Origin: Mesorhizobium caraganae
Lineage (GTDB): Bacteria > Pseudomonadota > Alphaproteobacteria > Rhizobiales > Rhizobiaceae
Direction: 5' to 3'
NCBI RefSeq assembly: GCF_016836705.1
Contig: NZ_JAFCGY010000024.1
Span: forward strand, 20,153-84,152
Length of the DNA: 64,000 nucleotides
The notes below the pieces were generated by a model. That model saw only the letters and a list, made by a program, of their open reading frames with translations, did not search any database and was not told where the DNA came from. Each line of letters starts with the position of its first letter. Positions within the stretch are counted from its first letter, which is position 1. Shown here in pieces: positions 16,564 to 25,671 of this stretch. The position numbers and the translations under genes are program-made.

Positions 16564-17106
16564 TCATTGCGCCTTGGCGACGGGAAACGCCACCGTGCCG
16601 GAGAGGATCGACTCGGACGGCTGTGCCTCAAGCTGCCTTGCGGCATCGATCACATAGGACGCTAGCGGCACGGCCTGCGGCCAAGCGCCGGCGTCGGGCC
16701 TGACATTGCGCGCCAGGGCGGCAGCAAGCGCATCGCCATCACTGCGTTCCAGCGCATCGTCATAGGCGGCGGTACGGCCGTAGAACATTTTCGCCAGCCT
16801 CTTCATGCGCTTCGGCACCCCGACATCGCCAACGCCCAGTTCCCGCAGCGAATGCTCGACATCGAGAAAGAACTCGTCGATCAGCACCTGCGCGACCTCT
16901 TGCGCGACGCCTTCTTCGCCGCGCAGCCTGTGCTGAAACAGGAACATGTGCAACGACAGCATCTCGAAACGGCCGAGCGGCGTGTCCGGCACATTCCAGT
17001 CGGAATAAAAAACAATCTGCCGCGCCGCTGCCACGATTTGTGCGTAAAGCGCCTCGGTGATAGCGCGGTTGGCGTTGCGTTCGCGGCCAAAAAGGCGCTG
17101 GAACAT
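16564..17106 (-). CDS. Ubiquinol-cytochrome c chaperone-like protein (CBP3 family)
   Basis: A 180-residue homologue of the mitochondrial CBP3 assembly factor for the cytochrome bc1 complex. Recognisable segments are ALYAQIVAAARQIVFYSDWN, VPDTPLGRFEMLSLHMFLFQ, LIDEFFLDVEHSLRELGVGD and VPKRMKRLAKMFYGR, the core of the family. Start ATG 17106 (MFQRLFGR) has GGAG at a suitable distance; the open frame continues upstream without a site. It precedes the DUF177 gene and diverges from bamE, an arrangement common in rhizobia. The chaperone role is inferred from the family. Confidence 0.85.
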   Translation of the reverse strand: MFQRLFGRERNANRAITEALYAQIVAAARQIVFYSDWNVPDTPLGRFEMLSLHMFLFQHRLRGEEGVAQEVAQVLIDEFFLDVEHSLRELGVGDVGVPKRMKRLAKMFYGRTAAYDDALERSDGDALAAALARNVRPDAGAWPQAVPLASYVIDAARQLEAQPSESILSGTVAFPVAKAQ

Positions 17107-17209
17107 TGAGGGTGGTCTCCTGGGGACCGTTTGTTTGAATTGGCCTTGTTGCATCGGCAAGCAAGCTGGTTTACCGGTTTTGCCGCCCAGCGCAAGTTGC
17201 GGTCAGCTA

Positions 17210-17737
17210 ATGGAGTTGTTGTTGCGCGCGCTGAAATTCAAGTCGACTTTGCTGCCCGGAGCTACCGCGGCGGTTTCGCTGGTGTTGGTGGCTTCCGCGC
17301 TGTCAGGCTGCAATTCATCCAAAATGTTCGGCGACCTTACCCCGGGCGAGACGCTGACGCAGGGCTATGTCATCGACCAGCAGGCGGTAGACTCGGTGCC
17401 GGTAGGCTCCAGCCGCGAACAGGTGCTCCTGGCGCTCGGAACGCCGTCGACGACGGCAACTTTCGATAATGAGGCCTTCTATTACATCTCGCAGACGCGC
17501 AAGCGCTATGTCGCGTTCGACAAGCCCCACCTGGTCGACCAGAAAGTGCTGGCGGTCTATTTCGGCGATGACGGGCGTGTCACCCAGATCGCCAATTACG
17601 GCCTGAAGGACGGCAAGATCTTCGACTTCGTTTCGCGCACCACGCCGACCGGCGGCAAGGACCAGAACTTCCTCAGCCAGATCATCAATGGCGCCAGCAA
17701 GCTCGCGCCCGGCATCCCCGGCGGCGGCGGCGCCTAA
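17210..17737 (+). CDS. bamE: Outer membrane assembly factor BamE (SmpA/OmlA lipoprotein)
   Basis: A 175-residue lipoprotein of the BAM complex, which inserts beta-barrel proteins into the outer membrane. A signal peptide ends in the lipobox ALSGC (Cys about residue 32). The BamE domain follows: LTQGYVIDQQAVDSVPVGSS, EQVLLALGTPSTTATFDNEA and FYYISQTRKR, then VLAVYFGDDGRVTQIANYGL. ATG 17210 gives a normal signal peptide; the longer open frame does not. The tail is glycine-rich. A terminator follows about 65 bases later. Confidence 0.9.
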   Translation: MELLLRALKFKSTLLPGATAAVSLVLVASALSGCNSSKMFGDLTPGETLTQGYVIDQQAVDSVPVGSSREQVLLALGTPSTTATFDNEAFYYISQTRKRYVAFDKPHLVDQKVLAVYFGDDGRVTQIANYGLKDGKIFDFVSRTTPTGGKDQNFLSQIINGASKLAPGIPGGGGA

Positions 17738-17803
17738 GAAGCGGCCGCTTCCTCTAATTTTCTCGCTTTTTGCTTCCCTCGAAGCAACATCATCTCAGGC
17801 GAC

Positions 17804-17840
17804 CAAAAGCCCGCGGGAGCGATCCTGCGGGCTTTTGTTT
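17804..17840 (+). terminator. Rho-independent terminator after bamE
   Basis: AAAAGCCCGC and GCGGGCTTTTG form a stem around GGGAGCGATCCT, followed by T-rich sequence on the plus strand. The A-run on the left also lets it serve the convergent AraC-type gene. Confidence 0.88.
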
Positions 17841-17845
17841 TCAGG

Positions 17846-18886
17846 TCACGTCGCCGCCTCGCCCGTCGCGCTTTGCCGCGCTTGGCCGGTTCGAGCGCCG
17901 GACGCCAGCGGGGCGTGTTGCACAGCCACGCTCTGCCGCGCTTCCGACGGCGTCATGCCGAAATGGCGGCGAAAGGCATGGTTGAAGGTCGACAGATCGC
18001 CGAAGCCGGCGTCGAAGGCGATGGCGCCAATGGTGCGATGGACAAGGCGCGGATCGGCCAGCTTCCGGCAAACCAACGCCAGCCTGCGCCCGAGCACGAA
18101 TTGCGACAGCGATGTGCCCTCGCCCTCAAACAGCTTTCTGACATAGCGCGAGCTGACCCGATGGCGCCCCGCCAGCACCTCGGAGCCGACGTCGCCGGAA
18201 GCCAGATTGCTTTCGATATCGGCTTTGATGGCGCGCAGCCGCGCGGCGCGTATACCACGCCCTGTGGCGACCTCGGTGGCGTCCTGAGTCGCGCCGATCA
18301 CGACAGCAACTAGGTCCTGTATGTGATTGGCGGCAAGCCAGCACAGTTCGGATGCGGCAAGGTCCGGCTCCTGCATCAGCAGGCGCACATAGCTGGCCAG
18401 CAGCGAGAATTTTTCGCCCACGCATGATATCGGCGTCATCAGGGCGGCATCCGCGTTCGCGGCCATGGGCCCGAGGGCCGCCTTCGGAATGGTGATGAAG
18501 AGATGATGCGACATCGCCCGCTCGATCACATGCGGGTCGCAAGAGGGCAGAAGGATTGCCTGGCCGGCCTCGATGCTGGTCTCGCGGCCGAGATGCGAGA
18601 AGGTGGCAGCCCCTTCGAGACACATGAAGAAAATGTAATCATCTGTCCCCTTGGTCATGGCCCGGGAACGGGTGGTGCGGAAGGCAGTGGTCCTGGAATC
18701 AGAAACGCCGAGGCCCGGCAACCGCAGGACCGTCGCGTCGACGGAGCGTTTTTCCTCCGTGACCTGGACATCCATGTCGGTCACCATCCGGCGCACCAGG
18801 TCGCAGTAGACGCCACGCCATTCGGCTCGCGGCCACTTGGCGCTCGAAAAGCGCGCATCGGAAAACTCAGATGGTCGAATAGTCAT
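17846..18886 (-). CDS. AraC-family transcriptional regulator
   Basis: A 346-residue regulator with an N-terminal AraC-binding-like (RipA/FeaR type) cupin-like domain and a C-terminal double helix-turn-helix. The latter contains GSEVLAGRHRVSSRYVRKLF and then FDAGFGDLSTFNHAFRRHFG, ending with MTPSEARQ, the AraC signature. ATG 18886 has GGGAG a few bases upstream. It shares the intergenic space 18887-19087 with a divergent LysR gene; neither has an obvious target operon beside it, so the effector and regulon are unknown. Confidence 0.85.
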   Translation of the reverse strand: MTIRPSEFSDARFSSAKWPRAEWRGVYCDLVRRMVTDMDVQVTEEKRSVDATVLRLPGLGVSDSRTTAFRTTRSRAMTKGTDDYIFFMCLEGAATFSHLGRETSIEAGQAILLPSCDPHVIERAMSHHLFITIPKAALGPMAANADAALMTPISCVGEKFSLLASYVRLLMQEPDLAASELCWLAANHIQDLVAVVIGATQDATEVATGRGIRAARLRAIKADIESNLASGDVGSEVLAGRHRVSSRYVRKLFEGEGTSLSQFVLGRRLALVCRKLADPRLVHRTIGAIAFDAGFGDLSTFNHAFRRHFGMTPSEARQSVAVQHAPLASGARTGQARQSATGEAAT

Positions 18887-19087
18887 GGGGCACTCCCAAG
18901 CGATTGTCATCTTTTCACAGTCGTTCGTGGTCGAGGCTCGTTCAATGAACGGCCTCTCATTCCGACGGCGGCAATCGGGGGGCAGTGGATGGCTACAGCG
19001 ATTTGTCCACGCAGACAAAAGACTATTTACGAAGCTATGGATGAGTAATGTTCATTCATGCTAAGGGGATCGCAGGCGAACCTGATA

Positions 19088-20008
19088 ATGACAAGACGGC
19101 TCCCACAGCTGGAATCGATACGGGCTTTCGAGGCCATCGCCCGGCTGGGCAGCTTCAAGCGCGCCGGCGAGGAACTGAACGTCACCGCCAGCGCGCTCAG
19201 CCATCGCATCGCCGACCTCGAAGCCGATCTCGGCGTGCTTTTGTTCACCCGCCATGTCCGCCGGGTCGAACTCACACTTGAAGGCGAAAGACTTTCCGCC
19301 GGTGTGCGACGCGCTTTGCTGGAGATCCAGAGTACGATCGCGAGTGTCGCGCGCAGCGAGCGCGCGAGGCTGCGGGTGACCGCAATTCCCTCGCACGCCG
19401 TGCGCTGGCTGGCGCCGCGTCTGCATAGGTTTCGCAAAAAGCATCCCGAGACGGAAATCGACATCAACGCCGATCTTGCGGTCGTCGACCTTTCGCAGCG
19501 AACCGTCGACATCGCCTTGCGCTTCGGCGGTGGGCACTATCCGGCCGTCGAGACCGAATGGCTGATGGCCGACGCGATCTTTCCCGTTGTTAGTCCCGAC
19601 TATCTCGCCGCCAACGGTCCGGTCAGAGACCAGCACGACGTGCTGCGACTGTTTCGCATCCTCGACACGACAGCCGAGAACGACGAGAGCGGCGCCAATT
19701 GGCGCCACTGGTTCGAGAGGAACAATTTGCCGCTGGATACGGTTGGCGACGGCATGAATCTGAACGGAACTTTGCTGGCGGTCGAAGCGGCGGCGAGCGG
19801 ACTTGGCGTTGCCATTGCGAGGAAGTCGCTGGTCGAGAACGATTTGCGTACCGGCCGGCTGGTTCGCCTGCTGGCTACGGACATACCGACGAACTGGAAC
19901 CACTATGTGCTCATCCACCCGTCAATCTCGGCGTGGGAGCCTGCCAGATCGTTCATCAACTGGCTGAAGGCGGAAGCCGGCGAGTGCGATGGCGCTCGCA
20001 AATCTTGA
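19088..20008 (+). CDS. LysR-family transcriptional regulator (GcvA-like)
   Basis: A 306-residue LTTR. The N-terminal winged helix reads RAFEAIARLGSFKRAGEELN then VTASALSHRIADLEADLGV, the GcvA/AmpR subgroup pattern, and the effector domain covers the rest. I start at ATG 19088 (MTRRLPQLESIR), the usual GcvA-type N-terminus; ATG 19058 would add ten residues. Divergent from the AraC gene, with a shared promoter region of about 200 bases. A strong bidirectional terminator follows. The target is not visible in the window. Confidence 0.85.
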   Translation: MTRRLPQLESIRAFEAIARLGSFKRAGEELNVTASALSHRIADLEADLGVLLFTRHVRRVELTLEGERLSAGVRRALLEIQSTIASVARSERARLRVTAIPSHAVRWLAPRLHRFRKKHPETEIDINADLAVVDLSQRTVDIALRFGGGHYPAVETEWLMADAIFPVVSPDYLAANGPVRDQHDVLRLFRILDTTAENDESGANWRHWFERNNLPLDTVGDGMNLNGTLLAVEAAASGLGVAIARKSLVENDLRTGRLVRLLATDIPTNWNHYVLIHPSISAWEPARSFINWLKAEAGECDGARKS

Positions 20009-20063
20009 CGCAGACCGGATACGACGGGACTGAAGCAGCCTTCCTGCGTCAGCCAGCAGCTCA

Positions 20064-20099
20064 TAAAAAGAACCCGCGGGATCGCTCCCGCGGGTTTTT
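20064..20099. terminator. Bidirectional terminator between lysR and hppA
   Basis: AAAAAGAACCCGCGGGA and TCCCGCGGGTTTTTC form a nearly perfect stem with a run of A before and T after. The two genes converge here, so it can end both transcripts. Confidence 0.92.
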
Positions 20100-20119
20100 C
20101 CTGAAGCAGTGGCGTTGCC

Positions 20120-22276
20120 TCAGCCGTGCGCGAGCACGGCCAGCAGCAACAGCGCGACGATATTGGTGATCTTGATCGCCGGGTTGACCGCCGGACCGGC
20201 GGTGTCCTTGTAGGGATCGCCGACGGTGTCGCCGGTGACCGAAGCTTTGTGCGCTTCGGAACCCTTGAGGTGCTTGACGCCGTCCTTATCGACAAAACCG
20301 TCTTCGAACGATTTTTTCGCGTTGTCCCAGGCGCCGCCGCCCGAGGTCATCGAGATGGCGACGAACAGGCCGTTGACGATGACGCCGAGCAGCGAGGCGC
20401 CGAGCGCGGCAAAGGCGGATGCCTTCGAGCCCGAGATCAACAGCACACCGAAATAGACGACGAGCGGCGCCAGCACCGGCAGCAGCGACGGGATGATCAT
20501 TTCCCGGATCGCCGCCTTGGTCAAAAGGTCGACGGCACGCGCATAGTTCGGCTTGGAGGTGCCGGCCATGATGCCCGGATCCTCGCGGAACTGCTTGCGC
20601 ACCTCCTCGACGATAGCGCCCGCCGCGCGGCCGACGGCCGTCATGGCGATGCCGCCGAACAGGTAGGGGATCAGGCCGCCGAAGATCAGGCCGGCGACGA
20701 CGTAGGGGTTGGAGAGGTCGAAGGAGATGTCGCCCATGCCCTTGAAGTATGGAAAGAGTGTCGAGCCGGCTTCGTTAGCTTTCTCGGCAAAGAACTTCAA
20801 ATCGTTCGAATAGGCGGCAAACAGCACCAGCGCGCCGAGGCCGGCGGAGCCGATGGCATAGCCCTTGGTCACCGCCTTAGTGGTGTTGCCGACAGCGTCG
20901 AGCGCGTCGGTGGAGTGGCGTACTTCCTTGGGCAGGCCGGCCATTTCGGCAATGCCGCCGGCATTGTCGGTGACCGGGCCGAAAGCGTCGAGCGCGACAA
21001 TCATGCCGGCAAGGCCGAGCATGGTGGTGACCGCGATCGCCGTGCCGTAGAGGCCGGCAAGCTGGTAGGTCGAGATGATGCCGCCGACGATGACGATGGC
21101 CGGCAGCGCGGTCGATTCCAGCGAGACCGCGAGGCCCTGGATGACGTTGGTGCCGTGACCGGTCACCGAAGCCTGGGCGATCGAGTTCACCGGGCGCTTG
21201 TTGGTCCCGGTGTAGTATTCGGTGATCACCACGATGAGGCCGGTCACCACGAGGCCGATCAGGCCGCAGATGAACAGGTTCTTGCCGGTGATGGCCATGC
21301 CGGCAACGGTGCCGATCTCGCCCCAGCCGAGGCATACCGAAGTGGCGACGGCGAGGCCGGCGATCGACAGCAGGCCGGTGACGATCAGGCCCTTGTAGAG
21401 CGCGCCCATGATCGAGCCGTTGGAACCTAGCTTGACGAAGAAGGTGCCGACGATCGAGGTCAGGATGCAGGCGCCGCAGATGGCCAGCGGATAAAGCATC
21501 GTAGCACCGAGAACCGCCGTGCCGCCGAAGAAGATGGCGCTGAGAACCATGGTGGCGACGACCGTCACCGCATAGGTTTCGAACAGGTCGGCGGCCATGC
21601 CGGCGCAGTCACCGACATTGTCGCCGACATTGTCGGCGATGGTGGCCGGGTTGCGCGGATCGTCTTCGGGAATACCGGCTTCGACCTTGCCGACGAGATC
21701 GCCGCCGACGTCGGCGCCCTTGGTGAAGATGCCGCCGCCGAGACGGGCGAAGATCGAGATCAGCGAAGCGCCGAAGCCGAGCGAGACCAGCGAGTCGATG
21801 ACGATGCGGTCATTGGGCTGCAGGCCCATGGGGCCGGTCAGGATCAAGTAGTAGATCGAGACGCCGAGCAGCGCGAGGCCCGCCACCAGCATGCCGGTGA
21901 TGGCGCCCGACTTGAAGGCGATGTCGAGGCCGGCGGCAAGGCTGTTGGACGCTGCCTGCGCGGTGCGCACATTGGCGCGCACCGAGACGTGCATGCCGAT
22001 GAAGCCGGCAGCGCCCGAGAGCACGGCGCCGATCAGGAAGCCGACCGCTGCGGTGATCGAAAGCAGCCACCAGGCGAGAATGAGCACGACCACGCCGACA
22101 ATGGCGATGGTGGTGTACTGGCGCGCCAGATAGGCCTGCGCGCCTTCGCGGATGGCGGCGGAGATTTCCTGCATGCGTGCGTTGCCCTGATCGGACGCGA
22201 GGACCGATCGTGTCGCCCAGATGGCGTAGAGCACTGAAAGCAAACCGCAGGCGATGACGGCGTATAGGATGGTCAT
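20120..22276 (-). CDS. hppA: Membrane-bound proton-translocating pyrophosphatase
   Basis: A 718-residue integral inner-membrane enzyme with about 16 helices that couples PPi hydrolysis to proton pumping. The PPi site is present: KGADVGGDLVGKVEAGIPED near residue 186, then DDPRNPATIADNVGDNVGD to residue 223, and later DNAGGIAEMA. At residues 463-468 it reads GNTTKA. A lysine at this place marks the potassium-independent subclass, where the potassium-dependent pumps have alanine. GAAAATTCGGCA precedes ATG 22276. It is a single-gene transcript ending at the shared terminator. In rhizobia such pumps are linked to acidocalcisome-like stores and acid tolerance. Confidence 0.96.
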   Translation of the reverse strand: MTILYAVIACGLLSVLYAIWATRSVLASDQGNARMQEISAAIREGAQAYLARQYTTIAIVGVVVLILAWWLLSITAAVGFLIGAVLSGAAGFIGMHVSVRANVRTAQAASNSLAAGLDIAFKSGAITGMLVAGLALLGVSIYYLILTGPMGLQPNDRIVIDSLVSLGFGASLISIFARLGGGIFTKGADVGGDLVGKVEAGIPEDDPRNPATIADNVGDNVGDCAGMAADLFETYAVTVVATMVLSAIFFGGTAVLGATMLYPLAICGACILTSIVGTFFVKLGSNGSIMGALYKGLIVTGLLSIAGLAVATSVCLGWGEIGTVAGMAITGKNLFICGLIGLVVTGLIVVITEYYTGTNKRPVNSIAQASVTGHGTNVIQGLAVSLESTALPAIVIVGGIISTYQLAGLYGTAIAVTTMLGLAGMIVALDAFGPVTDNAGGIAEMAGLPKEVRHSTDALDAVGNTTKAVTKGYAIGSAGLGALVLFAAYSNDLKFFAEKANEAGSTLFPYFKGMGDISFDLSNPYVVAGLIFGGLIPYLFGGIAMTAVGRAAGAIVEEVRKQFREDPGIMAGTSKPNYARAVDLLTKAAIREMIIPSLLPVLAPLVVYFGVLLISGSKASAFAALGASLLGVIVNGLFVAISMTSGGGAWDNAKKSFEDGFVDKDGVKHLKGSEAHKASVTGDTVGDPYKDTAGPAVNPAIKITNIVALLLLAVLAHG

Positions 22277-22537
22277 TGCCGAATTTTCCTCGATTGGTGG
22301 CCCAAAAGAACCCCTCCCTGGGCCGTTGGTGCGGGGAGCGGATAAAGCCTAGGCGGAATCCGTCCTTCGCAGCGGTGTATGCGAAACAGGGCTCGGAACG
22401 TCAAGATATTGTTCGGTTTTTGCCCGGCTTTCAGCCAAAAGGGTTAGACCAGAACAGTCCGGTCGCCGCCGCCCTGCTATTAGATCGATTGAAATGACGC
22501 AGCGTCAGTCAACCGTGGCGTGCGGCCTGGCCGCAAA

Positions 22538-23290
22538 TCACTCGCCGGTCTCCTGCCCCATGCGGCGCGCGGTGTAGCGCTCGATGGCCGACAGGCCGTC
22601 ATAGATCAGCACTGCAAGGGCAGCGACGATCAGGCCGCCTTGCAGGACGAAGGCGAGGTTGTTGGACAACAGGCCGGCGATGATCACCTCGCCCAGCGTC
22701 TTGGCGGCAACCGTCGAGCCGATCGTCGCGGTGGCCAGGCTGATCACCACCGACAGCCTGATACCACCCAGAATGATCGGAGCGCTGAGCGGCAGTTCGA
22801 CCTTGATCAGCCTTTGCCAGCCGGTCATGCCGGCGCCGCGCGCAGCCTCCATGACATTGCCCGGCAGCGTCGTCAGCCCGGTGAGCGCGTTCTCGAAGAT
22901 TGGCAGCAGGCCGTAGAGGAACAGTGCGATCAGCGTCGGCTTCTCGCCGAAACCGACGGCGGGCACAGCCAGCGCCAGCACCGCCACTGGCGGGAAGGTC
23001 TGGCCGATATTGACCAGGCTGCGCGACAGCGGCAGGAACTCGGCGCCGGCCGGTCTGGTGACCAGGATGGCAAGCGCAACCGCGACGATGGTGGCGGCTA
23101 CAGTAGCGATCAGCACCGTCCTGAGATGCAGCAGCGTCAGCGTCAGCAGGCTGCCCTGATTGTAGATCGCCGGCGCATTGTTTTCGGTCAGCGGCTTCAG
23201 CAGCGGCTCGAACCACCCGGGATTGGTGACGAAGGCTATGAGCAGCACCACCAGGGCAAGCCTGAGCAGTGAAGGCAGCCAGGCTTTCAT
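22538..23290 (-). CDS. Osmoprotectant ABC transporter permease 1 (OpuC/YehW type)
   Basis: A 250-residue membrane permease with about six helices and the binding-protein-dependent EAA-like loop NVMEAARGAGMTGWQRLIKV-ELP, followed by GGIRLSVVISLATATIGS and KTLGEVIIAGLLSNN. This matches permeases of the glycine betaine/choline/carnitine OpuC or YehWXYZ systems. ATG 23290 overlaps the stop of the ATPase gene (ATGA), so it is coupled. It is the last gene of the minus-strand set that starts with the binding protein at 26583. Confidence 0.88.
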   Translation of the reverse strand: MKAWLPSLLRLALVVLLIAFVTNPGWFEPLLKPLTENNAPAIYNQGSLLTLTLLHLRTVLIATVAATIVAVALAILVTRPAGAEFLPLSRSLVNIGQTFPPVAVLALAVPAVGFGEKPTLIALFLYGLLPIFENALTGLTTLPGNVMEAARGAGMTGWQRLIKVELPLSAPIILGGIRLSVVISLATATIGSTVAAKTLGEVIIAGLLSNNLAFVLQGGLIVAALAVLIYDGLSAIERYTARRMGQETGE

Positions 23291-24225
23291 GCCGGCCTCG
23301 CCGCGCGCTTGACCAGCCCGTCGACGGTGACGCGGCCGAGCGGCTTGCCGTCGTCGCCCTTGACCGGCAGCGCCGGTCGGCCCGACCACAGAAGCTCCGC
23401 CAGCGCGTCGCGCTGGCTGGCGTCACCGGGGATCGCCTCGCCTTCGGCGGTGCCCTTCTCCACGGCGTCGCGCACGCGGCCGAGCGAGAGCAGCCGGAAC
23501 GGCTTTTCACTGGCGCCGACCAGGGTTTCGACGAAGGCACTGGCGGGCCTAGCCAGGATCTCTTCCGGCTTGGCGTATTGCACCAGCTTGCCGGCATCCA
23601 TGACGGCGATCTTGTCGCCCATATGCACCGCCTCTTCCATGTCGTGGGTGACGAGGATGATGGTGGTGCCGAAGCGTTTCTGGATCGCCAGCAAATCTTC
23701 CTGCGCCTTGGTGCGAATGATCGGGTCGAGCGCGCCGAACGGCTCGTCCATCAGAAGCACATTGGGCTCGGCAGCGAGCGCACGGGCGACGCCGACGCGC
23801 TGCTGCTGGCCGCCGGACAGTTCGTGCGGATAGCGCGGGCCATAGGCCTGAGGGTCGAGCTGGTAGAGCGTCATCAGCTCGTCGACGCGAGCCTTGATGC
23901 GGTCCTTGTCCCAGCCTAGCAGCACTGGCACTGTGGCGATGTTCTGCGCCACCGTTCGGTGCGGGAACAGGCCGTGGCCCTGGATGGCGTAGCCGATGCT
24001 GCGGCGCAGCTCGTAGCCCGGCAGCGAGCGGTTGTCGTTGCCGTCGAGCTTGATCACACCAGCGGTCGGCTCGACCAGCCGGTTGATCATCCGCAGCAGC
24101 GTCGTCTTGCCGGAGCCGGAGGTGCCGACGATGACGCAAACCGTGCGCGGCTCGATGACCATCGAGACGTCGTCGACCACGGTCGTTGCGTCATAGCGCT
24201 TGGTAATGCCTTCGATCTCGATCAT
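23287..24225 (-). CDS. Osmoprotectant ABC transporter ATP-binding protein (OpuCA/ProV type)
   Basis: A 312-residue ATPase. Walker A is GTSGSGKTT near residue 34, the Q-loop lies in YAIQGHGLFPH, the signature is ELSGGQQQRVGVARAL, and Walker B is VLLMDEPFGALDP with VTHDMEEAVHMGD as the H-loop. The roughly 90-residue C-terminal part resembles the regulatory CBS-like extension of quaternary-amine ABC ATPases. It overlaps the upstream permease at 24222 and the downstream one at 23290 by four bases each. Substrate is inferred from the family: glycine betaine, choline or a related osmolyte. Confidence 0.92.
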   Translation of the reverse strand: MIEIEGITKRYDATTVVDDVSMVIEPRTVCVIVGTSGSGKTTLLRMINRLVEPTAGVIKLDGNDNRSLPGYELRRSIGYAIQGHGLFPHRTVAQNIATVPVLLGWDKDRIKARVDELMTLYQLDPQAYGPRYPHELSGGQQQRVGVARALAAEPNVLLMDEPFGALDPIIRTKAQEDLLAIQKRFGTTIILVTHDMEEAVHMGDKIAVMDAGKLVQYAKPEEILARPASAFVETLVGASEKPFRLLSLGRVRDAVEKGTAEGEAIPGDASQRDALAELLWSGRPALPVKGDDGKPLGRVTVDGLVKRAARPA

Positions 24226-25385
24226 GCCGTTTCAACCCTGCGCTTGGTGGCGGTCATTTCGATCACTGCGTCGAGGATGATGGCCGCGGCGAAGGCCAGC
24301 GCCACCGTCGGCACGGCGCCGAGCAGCACCAAATCCATCGCCGTCTGGCCGACGCCCTGGAACACGAACACGCCGAAGCCGCCGCCGCCGATCAGCGCTG
24401 CAATGGTGGCAAGGCCGATGTTCTGCACCAGGACGATGCGGATGCCGGTGAGGATGACCGGAAAGGCCAGCGGGAACTCGACGCCGAACAGACGCTGGCG
24501 GTCGGTCATGCCCATGCCGCGCGCGGCATCGTTGGCGGCACGCGGCACGCCGGCGAGCCCAACCACCGTGTTGGCCACCACCGGCAGCAGCGAATAGAGG
24601 AACAGAGCGACGAAAGCCGGCGCGGTGCCGATGCCTCTGATACCGAGCGCCGCAGCACCTGGAACATGCGCGGCCACCCAGCCGAGCGGCGCGATCAGCA
24701 GGCCGAATAGCGCGATCGAGGGAATGGTCTGGACGATGTTGAGCACATTGAGCACGCCGGCCCGCAACCGTTCGACGCGATGGCACAGAATGCCGAGCGG
24801 CAAGCCGACGATCACCGCGGCCGCCAGCGAGCCCAGCGCCAGCGTGACGTGCTTGGAGCCTTCGGCCCAGAAACTGTCGGCGCGGTTGCCATATTCCTTG
24901 AGGATCGACAGGCTATCCCACCGCCCTGAGATCAACAGCAAGCCGATGGCGAGTGCGGCAATGACAAGCACGCCGACGCGGGCCAAGGGCGACAGGTTGA
25001 GCCTGGTCAGCACGTCGGCCAGAAGCAGCGTGAAGGCGAAGATCAGCAGCCAGAAGCCGGAGGCCGGCGAGATGCGGGCGAAGGTGTTGCCCGCCGGCGT
25101 GAGGAAGGTGCCGGCAACGCCGATCAGGATGGCAAGGGCAACAAGCGCCACCACGCTCGCCGCCAAGCGCAGGACCAGCGGGGTTTTCAGCAAGGCAATG
25201 ATCGCGGCCACGACGACGATCGCCAGCAGCAGCGGCCCGATCGTCGGCGGCAGCGCTTCGAAGATCGAGCGCGCCTCGCCCGGCACGATGCGGTTGGCGC
25301 GGAAGGTGGCGAACGAGGCGAAGAACGCCGCATAGGCAACGATCGCCGCGATGACGACGCCGAGTTTGTCGAAACGAAGGGTCAT
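24222..25385 (-). CDS. Osmoprotectant ABC transporter permease 2 with extended N-terminus
   Basis: A 387-residue permease, longer than its partner. About 190 residues of extra N-terminal helices precede the standard permease core, as in YehY-type proteins. The core contains KHVTLALGSLAAAVIVGLPL, NVLNIVQTIPSIALFGLLIA, DAARGMGMTDRQRLFGVEFP and IGGGGFGVFVFQGVGQ. It is separated from the binding-protein gene upstream by about 290 bases that hold two inverted copies of a rhizobial repeat, which may lower its expression relative to the binding protein. Confidence 0.88.
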   Translation of the reverse strand: MTLRFDKLGVVIAAIVAYAAFFASFATFRANRIVPGEARSIFEALPPTIGPLLLAIVVVAAIIALLKTPLVLRLAASVVALVALAILIGVAGTFLTPAGNTFARISPASGFWLLIFAFTLLLADVLTRLNLSPLARVGVLVIAALAIGLLLISGRWDSLSILKEYGNRADSFWAEGSKHVTLALGSLAAAVIVGLPLGILCHRVERLRAGVLNVLNIVQTIPSIALFGLLIAPLGWVAAHVPGAAALGIRGIGTAPAFVALFLYSLLPVVANTVVGLAGVPRAANDAARGMGMTDRQRLFGVEFPLAFPVILTGIRIVLVQNIGLATIAALIGGGGFGVFVFQGVGQTAMDLVLLGAVPTVALAFAAAIILDAVIEMTATKRRVETA

Positions 25386-25431
25386 GAATGCCCCTCATGA
25401 GAGGCGATTGGCGCAGGTCGGCGTAAGAGCC

Positions 25432-25479
25432 AATCTCCCCCCTTGCGGGGGAGATGGCCGGCAGGCCAGAGGGGGGTGT
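25432..25479. repeat. Rhizobial REP-like element, copy A
   Basis: ATCTCCCCCCTTGCGGGGGA followed by GATGGCCGGCAGGCCAGA and GGGGGGT. It has a strong internal hairpin. The same element recurs at 25570-25615 in inverted orientation and at the right end of the window. Confidence 0.9.
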
Positions 25480-25569
25480 GAAGGATTGCCAGCTTTCGAC
25501 CGTCGGTTCGTTCGGAAGCAACCCTATCAAAGTGCGCAGCTGTGATGGCTTGAGGTGTCAGCGGGACAG

Positions 25570-25615
25570 CACCCCCCTCTGTCCTGCCGGACATCTCCCC
25601 CGCAAAGGGGGAGAT
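25570..25615. repeat. Rhizobial REP-like element, copy B, inverted to copy A
   Basis: The reverse complement matches copy A over its whole length with only a few changes. The two copies are about 90 bases apart and face each other, so the transcript between binding protein and permease can form a large stem with two side hairpins. Confidence 0.9.
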
Positions 25616-25671
25616 CAGCAGCTTCCAGAGCGGAGCGCCTTGCACCGGTGTCACTATGAGCTACGCGCTGA

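Noticed and set aside
20126..21430. 434-residue open frame on the plus strand opposite hppA
   Set aside because: Antisense shadow of a gene with strong codon bias; composition is arginine/aspartate/glutamine-rich and has no domain.
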